From positions 1-21,738 of the forward strand of contig JAWXCM010000053.1 of NCBI GenBank assembly GCA_034408745.1: a DNA stretch of 21,738 nucleotides, read 5' to 3'. This document shows, one piece after another, positions 7,246-15,135 of the stretch (positions within the stretch are counted from its first letter, which is position 1; the number at the start of each line of letters is the position of its first letter). Position numbers and translations under genes: made by a program. This DNA is from JAWXCM01 sp034408745. GTDB lineage: Bacteria; Acidobacteriota; Terriglobia; Bryobacterales; Bryobacteraceae. The notes under the pieces were generated by a model that saw nothing but the letters and a program-made list of their open reading frames with translations, was not told the DNA's origin and did no database searches.

Positions 7246-8265
7246 ATGCGAGCTGCATTCTACGAAGGACACGAAACTATCACCACCGGTCTGTGCTCGC
7301 CGGTGGAACCCGGGCCGGGTCAGGTCCGCATACGGGTGTCGCACTGCGGCATCTGCGGCACGGACCTGCACATCTTCCACGGCAAAATGGACCACCGCGT
7401 GAAGATGCCGCAGATCATCGGGCATGAGATGTCAGGCACGGTGGAATCGGTTGGCCCCGATATCGGCGACTGGAAAGCGGGCGACCGCGTCACCGTTCGG
7501 CCGCTGGACCACTGCGGCAACTGCCCCGCCTGCAAGGCCGGACACAGCCACATCTGCATGAACCTGAAGTTCATCGGCATCGATTCACCGGGAGCCATGC
7601 AGGCCCTCTGGACCGTGCCCGCCCACACGCTGCACCGCCTCCCGGACCACCTCAGCTTCGAACAGTCCGCGCTCATCGAACCCATCGCCGTAGCCTGCCA
7701 CGACGTCCGCATGGGCGAACTGCAGGCGGGCGAGCAGGCCGTCGTCCTCGGCGGCGGACCCATCGGGCTGCTGATCGGCCTGGTGGCGAAAACCTCCGGC
7801 GCACACGTGCTGATCTCGGAGGTCAATTCGGCGCGCATTGAGTTGGCGAAGAAGCTCGGCCTCGACGCCGTAGATCCCACCTCGACGGATCTGGTAGCCA
7901 CGGTGATGGAACGCACTGACGGCGCCGGCTGCGACGTGGTGTTCGAAGTTGCGGGCGCGCAGCCAACAGTCGACATGATGACGAAGCTGCCCCGCACGCG
8001 CGGCCGCATCGTGATGGTGGCCATCCACGCGCAGCCGAAGCCCGTCGACCTGTTCCGCTTCTTCTGGCGCGAACTTCGCCTCATCGGCGCGCGGGTCTAT
8101 GAGCCGCAGGACTTCGAGCGCGCCATCGAACTGGCCGCCTCGGGCAAGATGCCTCTGGATCCGGTGATCTCGAAGATTGTGCCGCTGGAAGGGCTCGGCG
8201 ACGCGTTCCGTGAGTTGGACGGCGGCGGCGAAGTGATGAAGATCCTGGTTCGGTGCTCCGAATGA
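7246..8265 (+). CDS. Zinc-dependent medium-chain alcohol/polyol dehydrogenase
   Basis: A 339-residue cytosolic NAD(P)-dependent MDR enzyme of the threonine/sorbitol dehydrogenase type. Catalytic zinc ligands are visible as Cys37 in HCGICGTDLH and His60-Glu61 in IIGHEMSG. The structural zinc site is CGNCPACKAGHSHIC. The Rossmann motif is GGGPIGLLIGLVAK, followed by an acidic residue in LISEVN that favours NAD(H). ATG 7246 is preferred because the protein then begins MRAAFYEG as usual for the family; GTG 7234 would add four residues. It starts 24 bases after the PQQ dehydrogenase and ends in an ATGA overlap with the KduD-like gene, so the set is likely one operon. The likely substrate is a sugar acid or polyol, but the sequence does not say which. 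Confidence 0.88.
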   Translation: MRAAFYEGHETITTGLCSPVEPGPGQVRIRVSHCGICGTDLHIFHGKMDHRVKMPQIIGHEMSGTVESVGPDIGDWKAGDRVTVRPLDHCGNCPACKAGHSHICMNLKFIGIDSPGAMQALWTVPAHTLHRLPDHLSFEQSALIEPIAVACHDVRMGELQAGEQAVVLGGGPIGLLIGLVAKTSGAHVLISEVNSARIELAKKLGLDAVDPTSTDLVATVMERTDGAGCDVVFEVAGAQPTVDMMTKLPRTRGRIVMVAIHAQPKPVDLFRFFWRELRLIGARVYEPQDFERAIELAASGKMPLDPVISKIVPLEGLGDAFRELDGGGEVMKILVRCSE

Positions 8266-9029
8266 AGATCCTCGAGCTGTTCCGTCTCGACGGCAAGACT
8301 GCGCTGGTTACCGGAGCAAAACGAGGCATCGGGCGAGCCATGGCTGTTGGCCTCGCCGAAGCCGGTGCCGATATCGTCGGTGTCAGCCGTACGCTGGAAC
8401 CTGACAGCGAGGTGGAGAAAGAAGTCCGCGCCGAAGGCCGCAACTTCACGGGCTACGCGTGCGATTTCGCCAATCTCGATTCCGTCCGCGAGTTCGCCGC
8501 CACCGTGCTGGCGAAGCACTCGCAGATCGACATCCTTGTGAACAATGCAGGCACCATCATGCGCAAGCCCGCAGCCGAGCACCCCGACGAATACTGGACT
8601 GAGGTCATCAACACCAACCTCAATGCGCAGTGGATTCTGAGCCGCGAAATCGGGCGCTCCATGATCGAACGCGGGTCGGGCAAGGTCATCTTCACCGCCT
8701 CGCTGCTGACGTTCCAGGGCGGCATCACGGTGCCCGGATACGCGGCCAGCAAGGGCGCCATCGGCCAGCTCACCAAAGCGCTGTCCAACGAATGGGCAGG
8801 CAAGGGCGTGCAGGTGAACGCCATCGCGCCCGGCTACGTCGCGACAGACAACACCGCCGCCCTGCGTGCCGATCCGGTGCGCAACGCCTCGATTCTGGCG
8901 CGCATTCCCGCAGGCCGTTATGGTGAGCCCGAGGACTTCAAGGGCGCCATCGTGTACCTCGCCTCTGCCGCATCGAATTACGTGAACGGCGAGATTTTGG
9001 TGATCGACGGCGGATGGATGGGGCGCTGA
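8262..9029 (+). CDS. kduD: KduD-type short-chain dehydrogenase (2-deoxy-D-gluconate 3-dehydrogenase family)
   Basis: A 255-residue classical SDR. The cofactor motif is TGAKRGIG near residue 20, NNAG follows in ILVNNAGTIMR, and the catalytic set is Ser in FTASLL, then Tyr and Lys in YAASKGA. The stretch APGYVATDNTAALRADPVRN and RIPAGRYGEPEDF is characteristic of KduD and its close relatives, which interconvert 2-keto-3-deoxygluconate-type intermediates of pectin and uronate breakdown. The ATG overlaps the stop of the upstream alcohol dehydrogenase (ATGA), which suggests coupled translation. An upstream GTG (8253) is in frame but less likely. Pathway assignment beyond the family is inference, because no kduI, kdgK or lyase gene is in view. 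Confidence 0.87.
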   Translation: MKILELFRLDGKTALVTGAKRGIGRAMAVGLAEAGADIVGVSRTLEPDSEVEKEVRAEGRNFTGYACDFANLDSVREFAATVLAKHSQIDILVNNAGTIMRKPAAEHPDEYWTEVINTNLNAQWILSREIGRSMIERGSGKVIFTASLLTFQGGITVPGYAASKGAIGQLTKALSNEWAGKGVQVNAIAPGYVATDNTAALRADPVRNASILARIPAGRYGEPEDFKGAIVYLASAASNYVNGEILVIDGGWMGR

Positions 9030-9050
9030 CCGCGCACCTGGTGGAACGCA

Positions 9051-9482
9051 ATGACTGACTTAGGTATCTATTACCTTGTGTATACCAGCCTGGCGACTCG
9101 GCCCATGACGGACCGGGATCTCACGGCCCTGCTGGTTCAGGCACGGAACGATAACGAACGTCTTGCAGTCACGGGCATGCTTCTCTACAGGAGCGCTACC
9201 TTCCTGCAGGTCCTGGAGGGCGATGAGAATATTGTGGACGCCCTGTTCGAGAAGATCGCGCGCGATTCACGCCACAACCCTCCAAAGGTGATATTAACCG
9301 GCCATCGAGCAACGCGGCAGTTCCCGAACTGGTCCATGGGATTCACCAACCTCTCCGGTTTCACCGAACAAAACCTCCCCGGCTTCAGCGAGTTCCTCAG
9401 CGAGGGTTTCAACACTGAGGAAATGTCCCGCCAGCCGCAGCGAGCTTACCAGCTCTTGCTCCGATTTCGCGAGGCCGACTGA
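9051..9482 (+). CDS. BLUF-domain blue-light sensor protein
   Basis: A 143-residue stand-alone BLUF protein, which binds FAD and signals through a hydrogen-bond switch on blue light. Every key flavin-pocket residue is present at the spacing known from AppA: Tyr11 (YLVYTSL), Asn35 (ARNDNERLAVTGMLLY), Gln53 (FLQVLEGDE), Trp94 and Met96 (FPNWSMGF). The usual RH pair is seen at 74-75. After the roughly 100-residue domain there is only a helical tail of about 45 residues, so output must be through a partner. It starts 21 bases behind the KduD gene with a GGTGGA site upstream, so it may be co-transcribed with the dehydrogenases, although function need not be linked. Confidence 0.93.
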   Translation: MTDLGIYYLVYTSLATRPMTDRDLTALLVQARNDNERLAVTGMLLYRSATFLQVLEGDENIVDALFEKIARDSRHNPPKVILTGHRATRQFPNWSMGFTNLSGFTEQNLPGFSEFLSEGFNTEEMSRQPQRAYQLLLRFREAD

Positions 9483-9483
9483 A

Positions 9484-9518
9484 AAGCTGCCGGTAGCGAC
9501 GTAGCGACCGTGCAGCTT
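9484..9518. terminator. Hairpin between the convergent BLUF and pstS genes
   Basis: AAGCTGCCGGT at 9484-9494 pairs with ACCG-T-GCAGCTT at 9507-9518, giving an 11-pair stem with one bulged base and a 12-base loop that includes a tandem GTAGCGAC repeat. It begins two bases after the BLUF stop and lies 20 bases from the pstS stop, as expected for a shared bidirectional terminator. There is no T-tract on either side, so the mechanism may not be classical. Confidence 0.5.
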
Positions 9519-9537
9519 CAGCCATTCCGCATCGCTT

Positions 9538-10587
9538 CTACTGAATTTTGTCAACCTGCGCCCGCGCGCTGTCCAGAACGGGCAACGGCAGGATGTTGTA
9601 CTCCAGCGCAAGCGCCGACTTCTGGCCTGCATCCTTGTCGTAGACCCATCCCAGAAACTTCTTCATGGCATCGCGCTTCGTGCTGTCGGCGATCTTTGTC
9701 GGCACGATGAGATAGGTAAAGTTGGCCAGCGGATAAGCCTTCTTCTCCGGGCCGTTCGTCGCCATTGCGCGAAGGTCGGCAGGCATGGTTTTCACCGAAT
9801 CGGTGGCAGCGCCGAGGCTCTCAAACGTGGCCTTCACGAAATCGCCCGCCTCGTTCTTCACAGCTCCAAACGCCAGCTTGTTGCGCACGGCGTAATTCAG
9901 TTCGACGTATCCGAATGAGCCGGGAGTTTTGGCTACGGCCTCAGCCACGGCCTCGTTGCTGGCGGCCTCGTCGCCCACCGGCCACTTCATCGTCGGACCC
10001 TCGCCCATCTTGCTCTTCCATGCGGGGCTGCTCTTCACCAGGAAATCCGTGAGCACGTACGTGGTGCCACTCCCAGGCGCTCGATGAACCACTCGAATCG
10101 CTGTCGACGGCAGTTCGACCTTGCTGTTGATGTGCTTGATTGCCGGATCGGACCAGCTCCTGATCTTGCCGAGCAGAATTCCAGCCAGCACGTCGGCGGT
10201 GAAGTTCACGTCGCCTTTCACGTCGGGCAGGTTGTAGATGGGAACTACCGCGCCCACCAGCGTGGGGAAATGCAGGACCTTGCCGGGATGCTTCGCCATT
10301 TCGGCATCGCTCAGCGGCACATCGGTGGCGGCGAAATCCACCTTGCCCTCGGCAAGCTGCTGGACCCCGGCAGTCGACCCCACCGGAGCATAACTGATAT
10401 TCATCGTCGGATGCTCGTGCTTATAGTCGGAGATCCACTTCGAGTAAGCGAGTTCAGGGAAAGTGGCGCCAGCACCCTTCAGTTCGGTGGACTTTGCCGC
10501 GTTCACCCCTCCATCGCTGCCGCAACCGGTCAGCAGGAGTGCACACACCGAGCCCGCAAAGAGTAAAACAAGACGGGAGGATAGCAT
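9538..10587 (-). CDS. pstS: Phosphate ABC transporter substrate-binding lipoprotein PstS
   Basis: A 349-residue high-affinity phosphate-binding protein. Residues 1-22 are a lipoprotein signal ending in the lipobox LLTGC (Cys22). The mature part begins LKGAGATFPELAYSKWISDY, then SYAPVGSTAGVQQLAEGKVD, FAATDVPLS, AVVPIYNLPDV, HRAPGSGTTYVLTDFL and GSFGYVELNYA. The phosphate ligands of the family, Thr/Phe in GATFP, Ser in GST, Asp in ATDVP and the RxxGSGTT loop, are all present. No pstC, pstA, pstB or phoU lies in the window. The gene follows the DUF1501 gene by 41 bases on the same strand. Its ATG has only a weak GAAG-type ribosome site, which lies inside a hairpin-forming repeat. Confidence 0.94.
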   Translation of the reverse strand: MLSSRLVLLFAGSVCALLLTGCGSDGGVNAAKSTELKGAGATFPELAYSKWISDYKHEHPTMNISYAPVGSTAGVQQLAEGKVDFAATDVPLSDAEMAKHPGKVLHFPTLVGAVVPIYNLPDVKGDVNFTADVLAGILLGKIRSWSDPAIKHINSKVELPSTAIRVVHRAPGSGTTYVLTDFLVKSSPAWKSKMGEGPTMKWPVGDEAASNEAVAEAVAKTPGSFGYVELNYAVRNKLAFGAVKNEAGDFVKATFESLGAATDSVKTMPADLRAMATNGPEKKAYPLANFTYLIVPTKIADSTKRDAMKKFLGWVYDKDAGQKSALALEYNILPLPVLDSARAQVDKIQ

Positions 10588-10591
10588 TTTT

Positions 10592-10616
10592 CTTCATCAT
10601 ACCTGGCGTGATGAAG
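10592..10616. promoter_or_regulatory. Inverted repeat over the pstS ribosome-binding region
   Basis: CTTCATCA at 10592-10599 and TGATGAAG at 10609-10616 form an 8-pair stem with a 9-base loop. It lies 5 bases upstream of the pstS ATG and covers the only GAAG-type ribosome site. It could be a terminator for DUF1501, an operator, or a structure limiting pstS translation. No consensus Pho box was recognised. Confidence 0.4.
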
Positions 10617-10628
10617 TGCTCTGATTTT

Positions 10629-12041
10629 TCAGCTCAACAGCCCGCGAACCACGTTGCCCTTCACGTCGGTCAGCCGGAAGTGTCGACCCTGATATTTGTA
10701 CGTAAGCTTCAGATGATCCACGCCCAGATTGTGCAAAATGGTCGCGTGCAGATCATGCACGTCGACAGGGTCCTGCACCACGTTGTAGCTGAAATCGTCG
10801 GTCTCGCCGTACACCGTGCCGCCCTTGATTCCGCCGCCCGCGGCCCACATGCTGAAGCACCGCGGATGATGGTCTCGACCGTAATTCGTCTCGGTCAGCG
10901 TGCCCTGCGAATACACCGTGCGCCCAAACTCGCCACCCCACACCACCAGCGTGTCGTCGAGCATCCCCCGCTGCTTCAAATCCTGGATCAGCGCCGCCGA
11001 GGGCTGGTCCGTCTGCTGGCACTGCTGCCTGATCTCGCGTGGCAGATTCCCATGCTGATCCCAGCCACGATGGAACAACTGAATGAACCGCACGCCGCGC
11101 TCGGCCAGCCGCCGAGCCAGAATGCAATTCGCCGCATACGACCCCGGCTTGCGCGAATCCGGCCCATACATCTCAAACGTCGACGCTGGCTCTGACGACA
11201 AATCCGCCAGCTCCGGTACAGACGACTGCATCCGGTACGCCATCTCATACTGAGCGATTCGCGCCGAGATGTCGGGGTCCTGCACCTGCTTCTCTTCAAT
11301 CGCGTTCAGCTTCGCCAGGTCGTCCAGAAAGCGTCGCCGAGCCTCGCCCGAATAGCCCTTCGGGTTCGACAGATACAGCACCGGATCGGCGCCGGAGCGG
11401 AACTTCACGCCCTGGAATCGGGTCGGCAAAAAGCCGCTTCCCCACGCCCGGTCGGCCAGCGCCTGCGCATTGCCCGTCCCCTGCGACACCATCACCACAA
11501 ACGCTGGCAGATCCTTGTTCTCCGTGCCGAGCCCGTAGGAGATCCACGACCCAATGCTGGGCCGCCCGGCAAGCTGAAAGCCCGTCTGAAAGAACGTCAC
11601 CGCGGGGTCATGGTTGATGGCTTCGGTCTGCATCGACCGGATCACCGCGATGTCATCGGCGACCTTCGCCGTATGCGGCAGCAGCTCACTCAGCCACATG
11701 CCCGACTTGCCATGCTGCGCAAACTGAAACACAGTCGGCGCGGTTGGGAACTTGTCCTGGAACGCCGTCATGCCCGTCAGCCGCTGGCCCTGACGCACGG
11801 AGTCGGGGAGTTCGACACCACGCTGCGTCTTCAGCCGCGGCTTGTAGTCGAACAGATCCAGCTGCGAAGGCGCGCCGTGCTGGAAGAGATAGATCACCCG
11901 CTTCGCCTTCGGTGCATGATGCGGCAGCGGGGATTCCTGCGCCATCAGCGAGCCCAGAGCAGCCGCCCCGATCCCCGTCGCTGTACGTCCAAAGAAGTGC
12001 CGCCGCGTCAGCAACAAGCGGCGATGTTCGACAGGGTTCAT
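10629..12041 (-). CDS. DUF1501 domain protein with Tat signal
   Basis: A 470-residue exported protein of the DUF1501 family, a sulfatase/alkaline-phosphatase-like fold of unknown substrate. A twin-arginine signal is visible at residues 13-30 (TRRHFFGRTATGIGAAALGS), so it is probably exported folded. Family features include RVIYLFQHGAPSQLDLFDYK, IAVIRSMQTEAINHDPA, PSIGSWISYGLG, NCILARRLAERGVRFIQLFH, WGGEFGRT, GRDHHPRCFSMWAAGGGIKG and a terminal DLHATILHNLGVDH. The His and Asp residues in these motifs are candidates for metal binding. The start overlaps the stop of the DUF1553 gene (ATGA), the arrangement usual for this gene pair. Confidence 0.92.
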   Translation of the reverse strand: MNPVEHRRLLLTRRHFFGRTATGIGAAALGSLMAQESPLPHHAPKAKRVIYLFQHGAPSQLDLFDYKPRLKTQRGVELPDSVRQGQRLTGMTAFQDKFPTAPTVFQFAQHGKSGMWLSELLPHTAKVADDIAVIRSMQTEAINHDPAVTFFQTGFQLAGRPSIGSWISYGLGTENKDLPAFVVMVSQGTGNAQALADRAWGSGFLPTRFQGVKFRSGADPVLYLSNPKGYSGEARRRFLDDLAKLNAIEEKQVQDPDISARIAQYEMAYRMQSSVPELADLSSEPASTFEMYGPDSRKPGSYAANCILARRLAERGVRFIQLFHRGWDQHGNLPREIRQQCQQTDQPSAALIQDLKQRGMLDDTLVVWGGEFGRTVYSQGTLTETNYGRDHHPRCFSMWAAGGGIKGGTVYGETDDFSYNVVQDPVDVHDLHATILHNLGVDHLKLTYKYQGRHFRLTDVKGNVVRGLLS

Positions 12042-13960
12042 GGTTTGCTAACTACCTCGTCCATATTCAGCATCAGGCTCGCGACGGAGGCATAGGCCGC
12101 CAGTTCTTTCGCGTCCAGCGCGGGGTCGGCGGGCGAGTCGCCATGCTTCAGCAAATCGTTCGCACGGGCCGCATCGCTGCTGAAGTAATCGCGGTGATAC
12201 TGAAGATTCCCGCGCAACACATCCATCTCCACAGGCTTCGGCGCGCGAGCCGTCAGCAGCCGAAATCCATACCGCAGCCGCGAGTCCATGTCCGCGCCGC
12301 CTTCCTTCATCATGCGCTGTCCAATGAACCTGGCCGCCTCAAGGAACGTGACATCGTTCATCAGATTCAGCGCCTGCAGCGGGGTGTTCGTGCGCGACTC
12401 ACGCACCACGCAGGCCTCACGATTCGCCGCGTCGAAGTTCATCATCATGGGCGGCGGAATGGTGCGCTTCCAGAACGTGTACATGCTGCGACGGTAAAGA
12501 TCCGGCCCCTTGCTCTGCACGTAATCCATGTCCTGCATCGACTGTTCTTTCCACAGACCCGCGGGCTGATACGGCTTCACGGACGGTCCGCCGATCTTGT
12601 TCGTCAGCAGCCCGGCGGCGGCCAGCGCCTGATCCCGCACCATCTCTGGAGGCAGCCGGTGCCGAGGCCCGCGAGCCAGCATCCGGTTGTCCGGATCGCG
12701 CTGCATCATCTCAGGCGACGCGTCGGAAGCCTGCCGGTACGTGTCGCTGGTGACCATCAGCTTCACAAGACCCTTCACATCCCAGCCGGTGCGCACGAAC
12801 TCGGCGGCAACCCAGTCCAGCAGATCGGGGTTCGACGGGTACTCGCCCTGCACACCGAAATCTTCGGTCGTCTTCACCAGGCCGATGCCGTAGAACATCT
12901 GCCAAAATCGATTCACGGTCACGCGCGCGGTGAGCGGATTCGCCGGATCCACAACCCATTTCGCCAGCGCCAGCCGGTCGTTCTTCATGCCCTGTGGCAG
13001 CGGATTCAGGACACCCGGAACACTCCGCTCCACCACCGGGCCGGGCTTGTCATAAGCGCCACGAAGCAGCAGATGCGTCGGTTCCGGTACCGGCTTTTCG
13101 GCCATCACCATCACGCTCGGGAACGTGCGCTCCAGCGCCTCCCGCTGGCGTTGAAGCTCGGTTAGCTTCGCCCACGACGGACGTACATCCGGTTCAGCCG
13201 CTTTCTCCAGATAAAACCAGCGCAGCGCGTTGCGTTCCGCCTGGGACCGCTTCGACTCGGGCTTTGCGGCGATCTCCGCAATCGTCGATTCCAGCGACAT
13301 AGCCTCAACCTCGGCCGTATTCAGCACGCGGTTGTACAGCAGCACGTCGTCGATGTGGCCTCGGAATCGCCGCTCCTTGCCCCAGCCCGCCCCGATACGG
13401 AACGGCTCCTTGAACTGCTTGCCGGCATTGCGGAACGGACGGTACAGGGTGTCCATCAGCACCTTGACCTCCGCGGGTTTGCCGTCGATGTAGACCTTCA
13501 CGCCGGCGGCTGACACCGTGCCGTCGTACGTCATCGCGACGTGATACCAGCGCTTCGGAGCCAGAGTCTGCACGGTCTCCACGCGGATCGCGTCGCTCTC
13601 CCACGTGCTGGTGAGGTTCACATGAATCTTGCCTTTGTCCATGTGCACCCCGTAACCCTTACCCTTAGGCGTGTCCGTCATCCGCGACATCACACTGCCG
13701 TCGGGCACCACGTCGGAATACACACGCGCCGCCAGCGTGAACGGCTCGTCGATGTCGAAATCGCCCGCCTTGGCGCCGTCAATCTGCTTCACGCCGTCGA
13801 ACACTGTCTCGCGGCCTGGGTAGAAGGACTTCACCAGCCCGCTCTCCGGGTGCCACCACGCCTTTGGTGCAGTGGCTTCCCACTTCCGCTGGGCCTCCTC
13901 AATGTCCCTTGCCCGAGCCTTTATGTACTGCTCTCGACCCCGAATCCCGGTCTCCAGACC
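12038..13960 (-). CDS. LamG/DUF1553 part of a frameshifted PSCyt/PSD1 protein
   Basis: About 640 codons continue the DUF1549 gene in another frame. The homology resumes at GLETGIRGREQYIKARARDI. Next comes a LamG/concanavalin-like sandwich (PFTLAARVYSDV, HVNLTSTWESDAIRVETVQT, WYHVAMTYDGTVSAAGVKVY, IDDVLLYNRVLNTAEVEA). DUF1553 follows (NPLTARVTVNRFWQMFYGIG, TTEDFGVQGEYPSNPDLLDW, SRTNTPLQALNLMNDVTFLE). This frame is open as far as 14125, but codons above 13960 do not match the family. Together with the upstream part the protein would be about 1004 residues, normal for this family. Either the gene is broken or one base is missing in the assembly. Confidence 0.88.
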   Translation of the reverse strand, partial: GLETGIRGREQYIKARARDIEEAQRKWEATAPKAWWHPESGLVKSFYPGRETVFDGVKQIDGAKAGDFDIDEPFTLAARVYSDVVPDGSVMSRMTDTPKGKGYGVHMDKGKIHVNLTSTWESDAIRVETVQTLAPKRWYHVAMTYDGTVSAAGVKVYIDGKPAEVKVLMDTLYRPFRNAGKQFKEPFRIGAGWGKERRFRGHIDDVLLYNRVLNTAEVEAMSLESTIAEIAAKPESKRSQAERNALRWFYLEKAAEPDVRPSWAKLTELQRQREALERTFPSVMVMAEKPVPEPTHLLLRGAYDKPGPVVERSVPGVLNPLPQGMKNDRLALAKWVVDPANPLTARVTVNRFWQMFYGIGLVKTTEDFGVQGEYPSNPDLLDWVAAEFVRTGWDVKGLVKLMVTSDTYRQASDASPEMMQRDPDNRMLARGPRHRLPPEMVRDQALAAAGLLTNKIGGPSVKPYQPAGLWKEQSMQDMDYVQSKGPDLYRRSMYTFWKRTIPPPMMMNFDAANREACVVRESRTNTPLQALNLMNDVTFLEAARFIGQRMMKEGGADMDSRLRYGFRLLTARAPKPVEMDVLRGNLQYHRDYFSSDAARANDLLKHGDSPADPALDAKELAAYASVASLMLNMDEVVSKP

Positions 13961-15051
13961 TGCAACGCCGACTGTTGATCGGCCGTCGGAGCCGGTACCA
14001 GCGGCGGCGAATTTCCGTATTTCATCGCGCGCCCCGATTCCGGCACGTTGTTGAAATACGCAAACATCGAATAGAAATCCTTCTGCGTCAGGGAATCGTA
14101 TTTGTGGTTGTGGCATCGTGCGCAACCCATGGTCAGGCCAATGAAAACAGTGGACGCCGTCTCCACGCGATCCACCACATACTCCACCGCGTACTCTTCG
14201 GCCACAATGCCGTCTTCCGTATTTGCCCGGTGATTTCGGCTAAAACCCGTGGCGATTTTCTGTGCGAGCGTGGCATTCGGCAACAAATCGCCCGCCAGCT
14301 GCTCCACTGCGAACTGATCGAATGGCTGATTGCGGTTAAATGCCTCGATCACCCAGTCGCGCCAGCGCCACATCACCCGCTCGCCGTCGAACTGATACCC
14401 GTTTGTGTCGGCATAGCGCGCAGCGTCGAGCCACCGAACCGCCATCCGCTCCCCATAGCTCGGAGAGGCCAGCAGCCGGTCGACCACCTTCTCATAAGCA
14501 TTCGGCGACTTGTCCGCGACGAACGCGTCGATCTCCCCCGGAGTCGGCGGCAGACCCGTAATGTCGAGCGTCACCCGACGAATCAGCGTCTCCCGCGACG
14601 CAGCAGGCGACGGCTTCAGCCCTTTGCCGTCCAACGCCGCCAGCACAAACGCGTCGATGGGATTGCGAGCGGGGCGGGGAAGCGCCTTCCGCTCCGGCGG
14701 GATAAAAGACCAGTGCTTCTGCCACTTGCCGCCTTCGTCGACCCAGGCCTTCAGCGTCGCGATTTCCGCATCGCTGAGCTTCATCCCGGAGTAAACCGGA
14801 GGCATCTTCAGCGATGCTTTCGACGCCGTGATCCGCTCCGCCACCGCCGGCAGCTTCGCCCGAGCGTCCGCCTCCCGGTCGAGCCGGAACGGAATCTTCT
14901 TCGCCGCCGCGTCCGGCCCGTGACATGCAAAGCACTTGTCAGACAGGATCGGACGCACGTCGCGATTGAACTCAACCGCAGTCAAACAAGCGATTCCGGC
15001 AAGGGTGAGAAATGTCAGCTTACAGAGCACACGACTCCACTCGTCCCGCAT
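13921..15051 (-). CDS. Cytochrome-like DUF1549 part of the same frameshifted protein
   Basis: The N-terminal 376 codons of a planctomycete-type cytochrome protein. A signal peptide (residues 1-25, LTFLTLAGIACLTA) is followed by a PSC1 haem motif CFACHGPD (Cys40-His44), with KMPP downstream as a possible Met ligand. DUF1549 comes next (PIDAFVLAALDGKGLKPSPA, RRVTLDITGLPPTPGEIDAF, YGERMAVRWLDAARYADTNG, GDLLPNATLAQKIATGFSRN). A second CxxCH in GCARCHNHKYDSLTQKDFYS completes it. True homology ends near APTADQQSAL; the last 13 residues before the stop at 13921 are out of frame. The family is exported and thought to act with DUF1501 proteins, perhaps in polysaccharide or sulfated glycan use. GTG at codon 8, preceded by GGAG, is a possible alternative start. 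Confidence 0.9.
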   Translation of the reverse strand: MRDEWSRVLCKLTFLTLAGIACLTAVEFNRDVRPILSDKCFACHGPDAAAKKIPFRLDREADARAKLPAVAERITASKASLKMPPVYSGMKLSDAEIATLKAWVDEGGKWQKHWSFIPPERKALPRPARNPIDAFVLAALDGKGLKPSPAASRETLIRRVTLDITGLPPTPGEIDAFVADKSPNAYEKVVDRLLASPSYGERMAVRWLDAARYADTNGYQFDGERVMWRWRDWVIEAFNRNQPFDQFAVEQLAGDLLPNATLAQKIATGFSRNHRANTEDGIVAEEYAVEYVVDRVETASTVFIGLTMGCARCHNHKYDSLTQKDFYSMFAYFNNVPESGRAMKYGNSPPLVPAPTADQQSALQVWRPGFGVESST

Positions 15052-15135
15052 GGACGCTGCTTAGAATTCTATCGCTCCTGACCCGCGTGTGCGCGAATGC
15101 GCTTTCCCGGCCCACGTGCGCTACGCTGAACAGCG

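Noticed and set aside
11744..13165. A 473-codon plus-strand frame opposite the DUF1501 and DUF1553 genes
   Set aside because: His/Arg/Pro-rich antisense translation of well-supported minus-strand genes.
13955..13975. Programmed -1 frameshifting in the DUF1549/DUF1553 gene
   Set aside because: There is no slippery heptamer and no obvious stimulatory structure; a lost base is simpler.
13864..15081. A 405-codon plus-strand frame opposite the DUF1549 gene
   Set aside because: Arg/His-rich antisense translation; the minus strand shows CxxCH and DUF1549 motifs.
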